Source of the DNA: Gracilimonas amylolytica
GTDB taxonomy: Bacteria; Bacteroidota; Rhodothermia; Balneolales; Balneolaceae
NCBI RefSeq assembly: GCF_002911695.1
Contig: NZ_PQBS01000037.1
Span: 250,146-314,145 of the forward strand
DNA: 64,000 nucleotides
Reading direction: 5' to 3'
Shown: piece after piece, positions 44,278 through 51,907 of the stretch
Position numbering within the stretch: the first letter of the stretch is position 1
Layout: each line of letters opens with the position of its first letter
The notes under the pieces: generated by a model
The model's input: only the letters and a program-made list of their open reading frames with translations
What the model was told of the DNA's origin: nothing
The model's database searches: none
Made by a program: the position numbers and the translations under genes

Positions 44278-45762
44278 TCAGATAGAATTAAATATGGTTG
44301 AGGCTACAGAGGAGGCCATATCGAAAAAGTTGAAAAACAGATCAGGATTCAATCCAAATAAAATGGAAAGAACGGCCGTGCTCATTAACGGGACTACCAT
44401 GAAGGGAGAAGCCTCGGTATGGCCTTCCAGTTCAGGGCCGCCTTTCTTGAAATAAGCTCTGTGGATGATGGGAAAGAAATAGCCCACGTTCAGTAATCCA
44501 CTCACTACAAAAATTATGACCGGTACCAGCATGCCACCTTCAAGGGCTCCGGCTGCTAAGTACCATTTACTTACAAATCCGTTTACTGGTGGGATCCCGG
44601 CGAGCCCCATGGAACCGATGGTAAATGCTGCCATGGTCCATGGCATGACCTTGGCGATCCCATTCAGGTCGCTGATATTCTTTTTATGCAAATTGACCAT
44701 AATAGCACCGGCACAGAAGAAAAGGGTGATCTTCATGGTGGCATGAAAGGAAATATGCATGATACTACCCACCAGGCCGGTTTCAGTGAGTAAAGCCACA
44801 CCAAGCACGATATAAGAAAGATGACCTACGGTTGAATAAGCCAGTCTTCGTTTCAGATTATCTTGTGCAAAGGCCAGTAGGGAGGCTACAATAATGGTAA
44901 AGCCGGCGAGTACCATCAGTATATCGTTCAGGCCGAACTGGGCCATTACATCAGGACCAAAGATGAATCCAACCACACGGATCACCCCAAAAACACCGGA
45001 TTTTACCACGGCAACAGCGTGTAGCAGGGAACTTACCGGTGTGGGGGCAGCCATAGCCGAAGGTAACCAGCTATGCAGAGGCATGATGCCGGCTTTCACC
45101 CCAACACCGCCGAGAAATAGAAGAAATATGGTGACGGCCATTGTGCTTGTAAGATCCGTGTCTCCAAAAATACCACCCGGTACAAAATCCAGGGTTCCTG
45201 TGAGGGAATAAGTAATTCCTGCGGCAGCGATCAGGAGTAAGCCGGCAGTCAGGGTATAGCTAAGGTATTTACGACCAGCTGCTATGGCTTTTTTGCTTTC
45301 ACTGTGAATAACGAGAGGATAGGTGGCCAGGGTCAGCATCTCGTAAAAGATGATAAAGGTCAAAAGGTTACCGGAAAACGCGATCCCAATGGTAGAGCTT
45401 AAACAGACAGCAAAACTGGCAAAATATCGGGTCTGTTTCTTTTCTTTGTGGCCGCGCATGTAGCCTATTGAATAGAACGAGGTGAAGATCCATAGTCCGG
45501 AGGCAATGAGGGCAAAGAACACGCCAAAGGTATCAGCTTTGAGTACCAGCGGCAGGTTTGGTGCGATCTCAAGCAATTCCAGTTCGATCACATTGCCTTG
45601 CAGGGCAGAGGGTAATAAGGTGAGAACCAGCAGGAATTTGATAACACCGGCAAGTATCGTCCAGAACTCGCGGAGATTCGGTTTCTTTGAACTCAGCAAG
45701 ATGAACGGCACCGCAGCCAGCGATACCAGTACAGCATATAAAGGGACGTACGTTAGCTCCAT
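44278..45762 (-). CDS. Mrp/Mbh-type antiporter subunit D-like, second copy (494 residues)
   Basis: A NuoM/MrpD-like membrane subunit with a full residue set: TM5 Glu 141 (FIIFYEMLTLATY), TM7 Lys 223 (GVGVKAGIMPLHSWLP), a TM8 Lys (VVKSGVFGV) and a TM12-type Lys (HATMKITLFF). Such residues conduct protons across the half-channel. It lies between the first D-like gene and the 71-residue protein. It could correspond to the extra D subunit of Mbh/Mbx or group 2 Mrp complexes. Confidence 0.92.
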   Translation of the reverse strand: MELTYVPLYAVLVSLAAVPFILLSSKKPNLREFWTILAGVIKFLLVLTLLPSALQGNVIELELLEIAPNLPLVLKADTFGVFFALIASGLWIFTSFYSIGYMRGHKEKKQTRYFASFAVCLSSTIGIAFSGNLLTFIIFYEMLTLATYPLVIHSESKKAIAAGRKYLSYTLTAGLLLIAAAGITYSLTGTLDFVPGGIFGDTDLTSTMAVTIFLLFLGGVGVKAGIMPLHSWLPSAMAAPTPVSSLLHAVAVVKSGVFGVIRVVGFIFGPDVMAQFGLNDILMVLAGFTIIVASLLAFAQDNLKRRLAYSTVGHLSYIVLGVALLTETGLVGSIMHISFHATMKITLFFCAGAIMVNLHKKNISDLNGIAKVMPWTMAAFTIGSMGLAGIPPVNGFVSKWYLAAGALEGGMLVPVIIFVVSGLLNVGYFFPIIHRAYFKKGGPELEGHTEASPFMVVPLMSTAVLSILFGLNPDLFFNFFDMASSVASTIFNSI

Positions 45763-45778
45763 TGCGTTAATTATCTGA

Positions 45779-47272
45779 TTAAAATCCTGCAGGAAACATG
45801 GTGAAAATTATATTGACGATGTAGGCATTGAATATACCCACTACTAATAAACCTAAAGCCATCACAGCCATTGGAAACATCATGGTGAAACCGACTTCGT
45901 TGTTTTCTATGATTTCGGTGTCTTCAGTTAATTCTTCTTCAGGATCGTTTAGATATACTTTTTCGAGAATTCTGAAGAAATACACCGCATTCAGCAATGA
46001 ACTGATGAGGATAACCGCAAGGAGGATCCAGTTACTGTTTTCGATGGTTCCCAGTGCCAGATACCATTTCGAGAAAAAGCCGGCAAGTGGCGGTAGCCCA
46101 ACCATAGAGATGGCCGCAGTTGTAAAAGCAGCCATCGTCCAGGGATATTTTTTGCGATAGCTGTTATTGAATTTCGTAATGAGAGAGTGGCCTTCTTTGG
46201 ATCGTAAACTTCCGGAGACAAGAAACAGCAATGCTTTCATCAATGCGTGGTTTAGGACATGAAGCACGGCCCCAATAAACCCAAATGGATTTGCCTGGCT
46301 GATCCCCATGATAATATATCCGATCTGAGATACGGAGCTGTAAGCCAGCATCTTCTTCATTTCACTTTGGGCAATAGCCATGATGGAACCGTAAAGGATC
46401 CCGATACCAGCAAAAATTCCAATGATGGTGGTTACCGGTAACTGATCATCGATCAGATCCACTCCGAATAAAAAGAGAACCACTCTAAATAAAATGTAGG
46501 CAGCTACTTTGGTACCGATAGGGGCGATCAAGGCAGAAGAACTTGAGGAGGCAAAAGTGTACGAATCGGGCAGCCAGCCATGAAGCGGGAACAGAGCCGC
46601 TTTCACCCCAACACCGATGACCATAAGTATAAGTGCGGCCACTACGGAGGAATGTCCGATCACCTGAGGCAACATGGCATGCATGTCAATGATATTCAGA
46701 GTGCCCGTAACGGTGTAAAGAAATCCAACGCCCAAAAGATAGAGTGAGCCACCGACCGTTCCGATAATGAGATACCGGAAGGAAGCATAAGGAGCTCGTT
46801 TTTCACCAATAGCGATCAGTGCATAGCTTGAAAGTGATGAGATCTCCAGGAAAACATACAGATTGAAAAGATCGCCGGTGAGCACCATGCCATTGAAACC
46901 AAGCATCATTAGCATGGCGATGGTGTAGTAGGGCATTTTCTTGCCGGGAAATTCCAGTTTGCTGATCTCTTTAGAGTGAATCAAGACCAGAAAGGCGATG
47001 GTGTTGATGACCAGAACAATAAATGCCGCCAGGCCGTCATAAACAAATTCAATTCCGACCGGGGGAGTCCAGCCACCAAAGTAATAGCGTATGGTTTCTC
47101 CGGTGTTAATGAGATGTAAAAACCCCCAAGCCGAAAGGAAAGAGGCTATGCCGGTACCGAGCAGGCTCAGGTGCCAGACGATCTCACGCTTCCATAATCC
47201 TATGAGAGGTATTAATATCGCAAACAGGATATAGGTAACAGGAATTAAAGCCGGTATCTCTGATCCGATCAT
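45779..47272 (-). CDS. mnhD: Mrp antiporter subunit D
   Basis: The 497-residue membrane protein shows the canonical MrpD/NuoN-like pattern: Glu 143 in YVFLEISSLSSYAL, Lys 224 in GVGVKAALFPLHGWLPD, Lys 255 in PIGTKVAAY, and a HALMKALLFL Lys. It is the subunit that follows C in the usual Mrp order and overlaps that gene by four bases (ATGA). It would pump H+ against Na+ or similar ions across the inner membrane. Confidence 0.94.
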   Translation of the reverse strand: MIGSEIPALIPVTYILFAILIPLIGLWKREIVWHLSLLGTGIASFLSAWGFLHLINTGETIRYYFGGWTPPVGIEFVYDGLAAFIVLVINTIAFLVLIHSKEISKLEFPGKKMPYYTIAMLMMLGFNGMVLTGDLFNLYVFLEISSLSSYALIAIGEKRAPYASFRYLIIGTVGGSLYLLGVGFLYTVTGTLNIIDMHAMLPQVIGHSSVVAALILMVIGVGVKAALFPLHGWLPDSYTFASSSSSALIAPIGTKVAAYILFRVVLFLFGVDLIDDQLPVTTIIGIFAGIGILYGSIMAIAQSEMKKMLAYSSVSQIGYIIMGISQANPFGFIGAVLHVLNHALMKALLFLVSGSLRSKEGHSLITKFNNSYRKKYPWTMAAFTTAAISMVGLPPLAGFFSKWYLALGTIENSNWILLAVILISSLLNAVYFFRILEKVYLNDPEEELTEDTEIIENNEVGFTMMFPMAVMALGLLVVGIFNAYIVNIIFTMFPAGF

Positions 47273-47637
47273 TGAATCTTATCTAAAAGTTCTTCTTCGT
47301 TCAGCGTGCCGTAACGGTTGTATATCTTGATCAAAAGGGCGTAGGCAACTCCCAGTGTTGCTACACCAACCACAATAGCTGTCAGCATTAAAGTATGCGG
47401 TAAGGCATTCATGTAATTTGCCACTTCACTGACCGGAAGGCCATCGGCTTTTACCGGAACGGTGGCACCTTCTTTCATCGCTACAGACACAAAAAACAGA
47501 ATTACACCGGCCTGAAAAATGGACAGACCAATGGTCTTCTTCACTAAATTCTTTTTCAACAACATTCCATACAGCCCTACCGAAAGCAGGATCATGGTAA
47601 ACCAATACGCGTAATGGCCCATAAAGAAATCAAGCAT
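47269..47637 (-). CDS. mnhC: Mrp antiporter subunit C (NuoK-like)
   Basis: The 122-residue protein has three helices with the NuoK/MrpC pattern: GLYGMLLKKNLVKKTIGLSIFQAGVILFFVSVAM, and a late LMLTAIVVGVATLGVAYALLIKI segment. It overlaps MrpB and MrpD by a few bases, so all are translationally coupled. Confidence 0.93.
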   Translation of the reverse strand: MLDFFMGHYAYWFTMILLSVGLYGMLLKKNLVKKTIGLSIFQAGVILFFVSVAMKEGATVPVKADGLPVSEVANYMNALPHTLMLTAIVVGVATLGVAYALLIKIYNRYGTLNEEELLDKIQ

Positions 47638-48070
47638 AATCTTCTCCTTTCACCATGTTATCATAGATCAGCACCAATACGGTCATAACCGTGAGCCCGA
47701 TCCCAAGTTCAATGATCAGAATTCCCCAGTATCTCAGGTCTGCTCCTTCCAATCCGGGAAGAGGCAGTTGTTCGTAATCCAGGAAATATCCGCCCATAAT
47801 GAGTGCGAGTAATCCCGTTCCAAAATAGATGATCACACCAATGGCGGCATAGGGTGTTGCCAGATAATCCTTGAATTGAAGGTTGGCGATCTTTGTGCCG
47901 CTGGCAATTCTGACCAGTAAAAGTGAAGCGGCAAGCAGGGTTCCACCCTGAAATCCGCCGCCCGGGGAATAGTGCCCGTGAAAGATCACATAGAATCCAA
48001 AGACCATGATATACGGACTTAGAAAACGGGTACCTAATAATACGATCGGGCTGGGTGACCTACCTTTCAT
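47630..48070 (-). CDS. mnhB: Mrp antiporter subunit B
   Basis: The 146-residue protein carries the MnhB/MrpB motif, SPYIMVFGFYVIFHGHYSPGGGFQGGTLLAASLLLVRIASG, with four helices. It is a membrane subunit of Mrp-type cation/proton antiporters. It overlaps its neighbours by eight to eleven bases. Confidence 0.95.
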   Translation of the reverse strand: MKGRSPSPIVLLGTRFLSPYIMVFGFYVIFHGHYSPGGGFQGGTLLAASLLLVRIASGTKIANLQFKDYLATPYAAIGVIIYFGTGLLALIMGGYFLDYEQLPLPGLEGADLRYWGILIIELGIGLTVMTVLVLIYDNMVKGEDYA

Positions 48071-48368
48071 CGTCTTCCCTCCGGTTTCTGAGTAAAAGGA
48101 AGGTGATCATACCGGCTGTGAATATCACGATCTGCTCACCCAGGGTATCAATGCTACGATAATCACCAAGTACAACGGTTACGATATTGGGTGTGTGAGC
48201 ATCGTTATATGCTTCACGGATATAGTAATTGCCGGGCACCTCAGTGCCGGTCATGCTGGTTCGCTGATTCATCTGATTATCAGCCTTTCCACGAAAGGGA
48301 AGGTCTGAAGCAGCAAACAGCAGCAACAGTGCAAATACCAGTATTAAAAGTAGTTTTAGAACCTTCAA
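48060..48368 (-). CDS. MbhE-like subunit
   Basis: The 102-residue protein has an N-terminal helix, then a hydrophilic region and the IREAYNDAHTPNIVTVVLGDYRSIDTLGEQIVIFTAGMITFLLLR block. This is the conserved part of MbhE and of the MrpA C-terminal domain. In standard Mrp this is fused to MrpA, but here it is a separate gene, as in Mbh hydrogenases and some archaeal or deep-branching Mrp complexes. The DTLGEQ segment is the hallmark. Confidence 0.88.
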   Translation of the reverse strand: MKVLKLLLILVFALLLLFAASDLPFRGKADNQMNQRTSMTGTEVPGNYYIREAYNDAHTPNIVTVVLGDYRSIDTLGEQIVIFTAGMITFLLLRNRREDDER

Positions 48369-48610
48369 TCTTCTGTCTTAAATGTGGTTTGATAAATTGC
48401 TACGATCAAGAGTATTCCGGTCACACCGGCGCCTACTACGGCTTCGGTAAAACCTACATCCACGGCTCCCATGGTGGTAAATAACAAGGCCATTAAGAAG
48501 CTGAAAAGTGTAAGCATGACGGCGGCCACCAGCAGGTCTTTCGATTCGAGGGCTATAATTGCCGTGATCAATAAAAAGATGAAAAGAATGATCTCAAGTT
48601 CCCAGAACAT
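48365..48610 (-). CDS. MbhD-like subunit (DUF4040)
   Basis: The 81-residue protein has two or three helices and the ALESKDLLVAAVMLTLFSFLMALLFTTMGAVDVGFTEAVVGAGVTG segment, which matches the MbhD/DUF4040 part of MrpA. It overlaps MbhE by four bases. Its separation from an MrpA core is a sign that this operon is of the split type. Confidence 0.88.
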   Translation of the reverse strand: MFWELEIILFIFLLITAIIALESKDLLVAAVMLTLFSFLMALLFTTMGAVDVGFTEAVVGAGVTGILLIVAIYQTTFKTED

Positions 48611-48939
48611 CAGCTATCCTCCTTCTTCTTTTTATGATCTTCAAAAATAGGTTTTAATCCTGAATTGATAGCTGCACGCGCCAGGGCATGAGCGCCAACC
48701 GGATTGGCCAGTAATATGAACAGGAGTATGAGAAACAATTTTCCGCTGTTAATATTCAACCCCTCATAAATGATCAGTCCAAGTATGATCAGCATCATGC
48801 CCAGCGTATCACTTTTACTGGTGGCGTGAGTTCTTGAGTAAAAATCGGGTAAACGGATCGTACCAATACTTCCGATCAGCAAAAAGAAGATCCCGGCAAC
48901 AACAAAAAGTATGGTCAGGATATTTGTGATATCAATCAT
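48610..48939 (-). CDS. mnhG: Mrp antiporter subunit G
   Basis: The 109-residue protein matches MrpG, with GIFFLLIGSIGTIRLPDFYSRTHATSKSDTLGMML and three helices. It overlaps MrpF by eight bases and meets the MbhD-like gene at one base. Confidence 0.93.
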   Translation of the reverse strand: MIDITNILTILFVVAGIFFLLIGSIGTIRLPDFYSRTHATSKSDTLGMMLIILGLIIYEGLNINSGKLFLILLFILLANPVGAHALARAAINSGLKPIFEDHKKKKEDS

Positions 48940-49213
48940 CGTATCGGAAGTTTGTGTTCTCTGATGAGAAATATTTGGCTATGGTCAACGATCCAACAAA
49001 TCCAAGTACTGCGTAAGCAAGAGTGATATCCACGAACATGCCAATGCGGTCAAACACATATCCGATCAGGCAGATCAGCACAATGGTCTTTGTTGCGATG
49101 GCATTGGTTCCTACAAGGCGGTCAAATACCGTAGGACCTTTGATCACCCTGTAAGCAGGTACCGCAATAATGGCAGTGAGAATAACTGCACTGTAGAGGA
49201 AAAATGATTCCAT
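48932..49213 (-). CDS. mnhF: Mrp antiporter subunit F
   Basis: The 93-residue protein has the MrpF pattern: three helices with YRVIKGPTVFDRLVGTNAIATKTIVLI and a late VDITLAYAVLGFVGSLTIAKYF. It is encoded one base overlapping MrpE. Confidence 0.93.
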   Translation of the reverse strand: MESFFLYSAVILTAIIAVPAYRVIKGPTVFDRLVGTNAIATKTIVLICLIGYVFDRIGMFVDITLAYAVLGFVGSLTIAKYFSSENTNFRYDD

Positions 49214-49773
49214 CAGTTCAGCTCCTCCTTACTGTGTAAAACTCTAAAATCATAAACTACCTGATCTGTTTCTGCTTTAAATAATTTCAAGACCATTTGA
49301 GGCATTTCATCGCTTGCGATACCTTCGAAAGAAACCGGTGAAATGGCATGCACGGTAAATTCATCTCCTTCTATATCCACTGTGAGTGTACCCGGGGTCA
49401 GCGTTATCGAATTTCCAAGGATCATTTTGCAGTGCGCATTTGGGAAATTGACCTTAAACTTTACCACTGAGGTTTGAATAGGCAGCGATGGCGTGAGTAA
49501 GATCTTTGCAACCTGAATTCCTGAAACCACGATCTGAACGAGTAACCACAGAAAATAGTAGGGTACATAGAAGACCCTGAGGTCTTTGATCACGTCCGAT
49601 TCATCCGCAAAATAGGAGTGAGCTTTGAGTTTGTAATTAACGGCCATCACAATACCAACACTGACAACTCCCATCAGTGAGTGTGTCACATCAAAAAAAC
49701 CGCTCATGATGTACCAGAATGCCATCAGGCTTAAAAAGGAGGTAATCAGGCTTTTTGCAGATAATGACTTCAA
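49213..49773 (-). CDS. mnhE: Mrp antiporter subunit E
   Basis: The 186-residue protein has an MrpE N-terminal helix pair (ITSFLSLMAFWYIMSGFFDVTHSLMG) and the family segment ILTPSLPIQTSVVKFKVNF followed by NSITLTPGTLTVDI, which marks MrpE. It starts with TTG at 49773 and is the first gene of the operon. The promoter should be in the 394-base gap upstream. Confidence 0.92.
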   Translation of the reverse strand: MKSLSAKSLITSFLSLMAFWYIMSGFFDVTHSLMGVVSVGIVMAVNYKLKAHSYFADESDVIKDLRVFYVPYYFLWLLVQIVVSGIQVAKILLTPSLPIQTSVVKFKVNFPNAHCKMILGNSITLTPGTLTVDIEGDEFTVHAISPVSFEGIASDEMPQMVLKLFKAETDQVVYDFRVLHSKEELN

Positions 49774-50167
49774 AATTAAGTAAAGAGTAGGGTTAGCGTT
49801 AAATTTCTAATGGCTTATAACATACAAATTCTGAATAATTCTTGAAATGTTATTTGAGCGATTGTTAGTTCTGTTGAACCATCGATTTAAAAAATAATAG
49901 CCGGCTGAAAAATCAGCCGTTAAAAGATTATCAAAAGTGAGTTGTCATATCCTTTAAATATTGTAAATGCGTTTAGCGTTCCGATTCGCTTCGCATTATA
50001 AAGTTCACCATTTACAAAAGAATCGTTAAGTAATTATGAAGCTGAGCGTGAGAGAGCGTAAGCAACTACCCGGATACATGGAACTATTTTGTAGTGACTC
50101 GCACTGTATTAAATGAAAATGGCTATCGTAGAAATCTGAAACATATTCTAAGTAGGAGAAGAGTATT
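49774..50167. other. intergenic region between the antiporter operon and the pterin dehydratase
   Basis: No supported gene. Two hairpins are present: CGGCTGA-AAAA-TCAGCCG at 49902–49919 and AATGCG-TTT-AGCG-N8-CGCT-T-CGCATT at 49966–49997. A 26-codon ORF at 50036–50116 has no supporting features. The antiporter promoter (minus strand) and the dehydratase promoter (plus strand) must lie here. Confidence 0.5.
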
Positions 50168-50452
50168 ATGGCAAAACCATTAACAGAATCAGATATAGAG
50201 CAAAAACTTGGATCTCTGTCCGGCTGGAAGTTTGAGAATGATAAGATCAGCAATGAATACGAGTTCAAAAACTTCAGTGAAGCCCTGGGTTTTATCGTTC
50301 GGGTTGGAGTTGAAGCAGAAAAGCAGGGACATCACCCTGAACTGTTCAATGTGTACAATACAGTGAGGATCTCGTTAAGCACCCACGACGCGGGAGATAA
50401 GGTAACCCAAAAAGATCTTGATCTGGCAAAGGCGATCAATGAATTGAACTGA
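50168..50452 (+). CDS. 4a-hydroxytetrahydrobiopterin dehydratase
   Basis: The 94-residue protein matches the PCD/DCoH family: AKQGHHPELFNVYNTVRISLSTHDAGDKVTQKDLDLAKAINEL holds the conserved His-His pair and the Thr-His-Asp motif of the active site. It dehydrates the 4a-hydroxy pterin made by aromatic amino acid hydroxylases. AGGAGAAG upstream is a fair ribosome binding site. No hydroxylase gene is adjacent. Confidence 0.95.
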   Translation: MAKPLTESDIEQKLGSLSGWKFENDKISNEYEFKNFSEALGFIVRVGVEAEKQGHHPELFNVYNTVRISLSTHDAGDKVTQKDLDLAKAINELN

Positions 50453-50553
50453 AAGTTTACACCTTAAGTATCTGAGTTGGGCATGTGTTGAAAATAGGGA
50501 AGGTCAAGTCAGTAAGGTGATCGGCACGCTGGTTTAGTATTTAATTAATTCTG

Positions 50554-50585
50554 TTGTAATAGTAGCTGAAAAAAGCGTATCTTTG
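50554..50585 (+). promoter_or_regulatory. promoter of the rpsF–rpsR–rplI operon
   Basis: TTG at 50554–50556 is followed 21 bases later by TATCTTTG (50578–50585), a perfect TAnnTTTG box. The operon's first start codon lies 77 bases downstream. Confidence 0.7.
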
Positions 50586-50661
50586 GAGTCTTCTGTTGCT
50601 CGGCAAAGTGCCAGAGTGACTGCTTTTATCTCAGAAAGCACCCAAAGAAAACATATATAAA

Positions 50662-51051
50662 ATGAGCAAGAACTATTACGAGTTTACCTATATCATAAAC
50701 CCTGTTCTCGAAGAGGACATGTTTAAAGAGACCGTTGATAAAGTTAACAAGCTTATCGAAAACAACGGTGGTGAAATTGATGAAGTTGATGAGTGGGGCT
50801 TACGTCAGTTTGCATACGATATCGACAAAAAAGGAAGTGGATACTATGTGAATATGTATTTCACTGCACCTGCTGAAGCGATCGCTTCTGTTGAACGACA
50901 GTTACGCATTGACGATAACGTGCTTCGTTTCTTAACCCTCAAGTATGATGCAAAAATGTTGCGTCACAGAGAACTTCAGAGAAAAAATGAAGTCCCTGAT
51001 ATCTTCGCGATCGAAGACGAAGATGAGGACAACGAAGAAGACGACGATTAA
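50662..51051 (+). CDS. rpsF: 30S ribosomal protein bS6
   Basis: The 129-residue protein matches bS6 (YYEFTYIINPVLEEDMFKETVDKVNKLIENNGGEIDEVDEWGLRQFAYDIDKKGSGYYVNMYF). Its C-terminal tail is strongly acidic (EDEDEDNEEDDD), as in several Bacteroidota. It binds S18 and 16S rRNA in the platform. First gene of rpsF–rpsR–rplI. Confidence 0.97.
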   Translation: MSKNYYEFTYIINPVLEEDMFKETVDKVNKLIENNGGEIDEVDEWGLRQFAYDIDKKGSGYYVNMYFTAPAEAIASVERQLRIDDNVLRFLTLKYDAKMLRHRELQRKNEVPDIFAIEDEDEDNEEDDD

Positions 51052-51081
51052 ACAGCCAAATCTCACAAAAGGAATTGAATT

Positions 51082-51333
51082 ATGATTAAGAATCCATCAC
51101 ACCCGAAAAAAAATCAACGTAAAGTTAAGCAGTGTAAGTTTACACGTGCCGGACTTGAGTACATCGATTACAAAGATGTTGAGACTCTTCAGCGCTTCAC
51201 CAACGATCAGGGAAAGATCCTTCCGCGTCGTGTTACCGGTACAAGTGCTAAACATCAACGACAGTTAACAACGGCCATCAAACGTGCTCGCTTTTTAGCA
51301 CTTATGCCGTACGTAGCTGAAAACCTTCGATAA
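51082..51333 (+). CDS. rpsR: 30S ribosomal protein bS18
   Basis: The 83-residue protein matches bS18 with [51 protein letters not shown]. It pairs with bS6 on the 30S platform. It lies 30 bases after rpsF. Confidence 0.97.
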   Translation: MIKNPSHPKKNQRKVKQCKFTRAGLEYIDYKDVETLQRFTNDQGKILPRRVTGTSAKHQRQLTTAIKRARFLALMPYVAENLR

Positions 51334-51351
51334 AATTTATAGAACAGTATT

Positions 51352-51798
51352 ATGAAGATCATTCTTAGAGAAGACGTAGAAAAATTAGGACAATCCGGAG
51401 AAGTTGTTGATGTGAAGGATGGATACGGTAGAAACTACCTGATCCCACAAGGCAAAGCCGTTATGGCAACCAAAGGAGCCATTCAGGAACTTGAAAGACT
51501 GAAGAAGGAAGCCGCACGTCAGGCTGAATTTACAGTAAATGAAGCCAAAGAACTGGCCAAGCAGCTTGAAGTGACCTCACTGACCATTCCGGTTACAACA
51601 GGAGATGAAGACAAGATCCACGGTACCGTGACCAACGCAGATATTGCCAAGGCACTGGAAGAGCGTGACATTCTTGTTGAGAAGAAAGATGTGACACTTG
51701 ATCAGGAAGTTAAAGGTCTCGGTGAATACACCGCAACCGTTAGCCTGGTAGGTGATCTGAAACCACAGGTTAAGTTTTGGGTTGTTAAAGACGAATGA
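51352..51798 (+). CDS. rplI: 50S ribosomal protein bL9
   Basis: The 148-residue protein matches bL9: MKIILREDVEKLGQSGEVVDVKDGYGRNYLIPQGKAVMAT at the N-terminus, a long connecting helix and a C-terminal domain. It lies 18 bases after rpsR. A CGAATGA/TCATTCG stem overlaps its stop codon and could end the operon, but no T-run follows. Confidence 0.97.
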   Translation: MKIILREDVEKLGQSGEVVDVKDGYGRNYLIPQGKAVMATKGAIQELERLKKEAARQAEFTVNEAKELAKQLEVTSLTIPVTTGDEDKIHGTVTNADIAKALEERDILVEKKDVTLDQEVKGLGEYTATVSLVGDLKPQVKFWVVKDE

Positions 51799-51907
51799 TC
51801 ATTTTCATTCGGGATTTCAGGCACTAATTTCGAATAAAGTAAGTTTCATTCAGTGTACAACATCCTATAAACAGGTTTAACCTGAACAACGACAGAAATT
51901 AGTTTCA

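Noticed and set aside
50036-50116. 26-codon ORF upstream of the pterin dehydratase
   Set aside because: No ribosome binding site, no helix or signal, and no terminator; length is within chance expectation.
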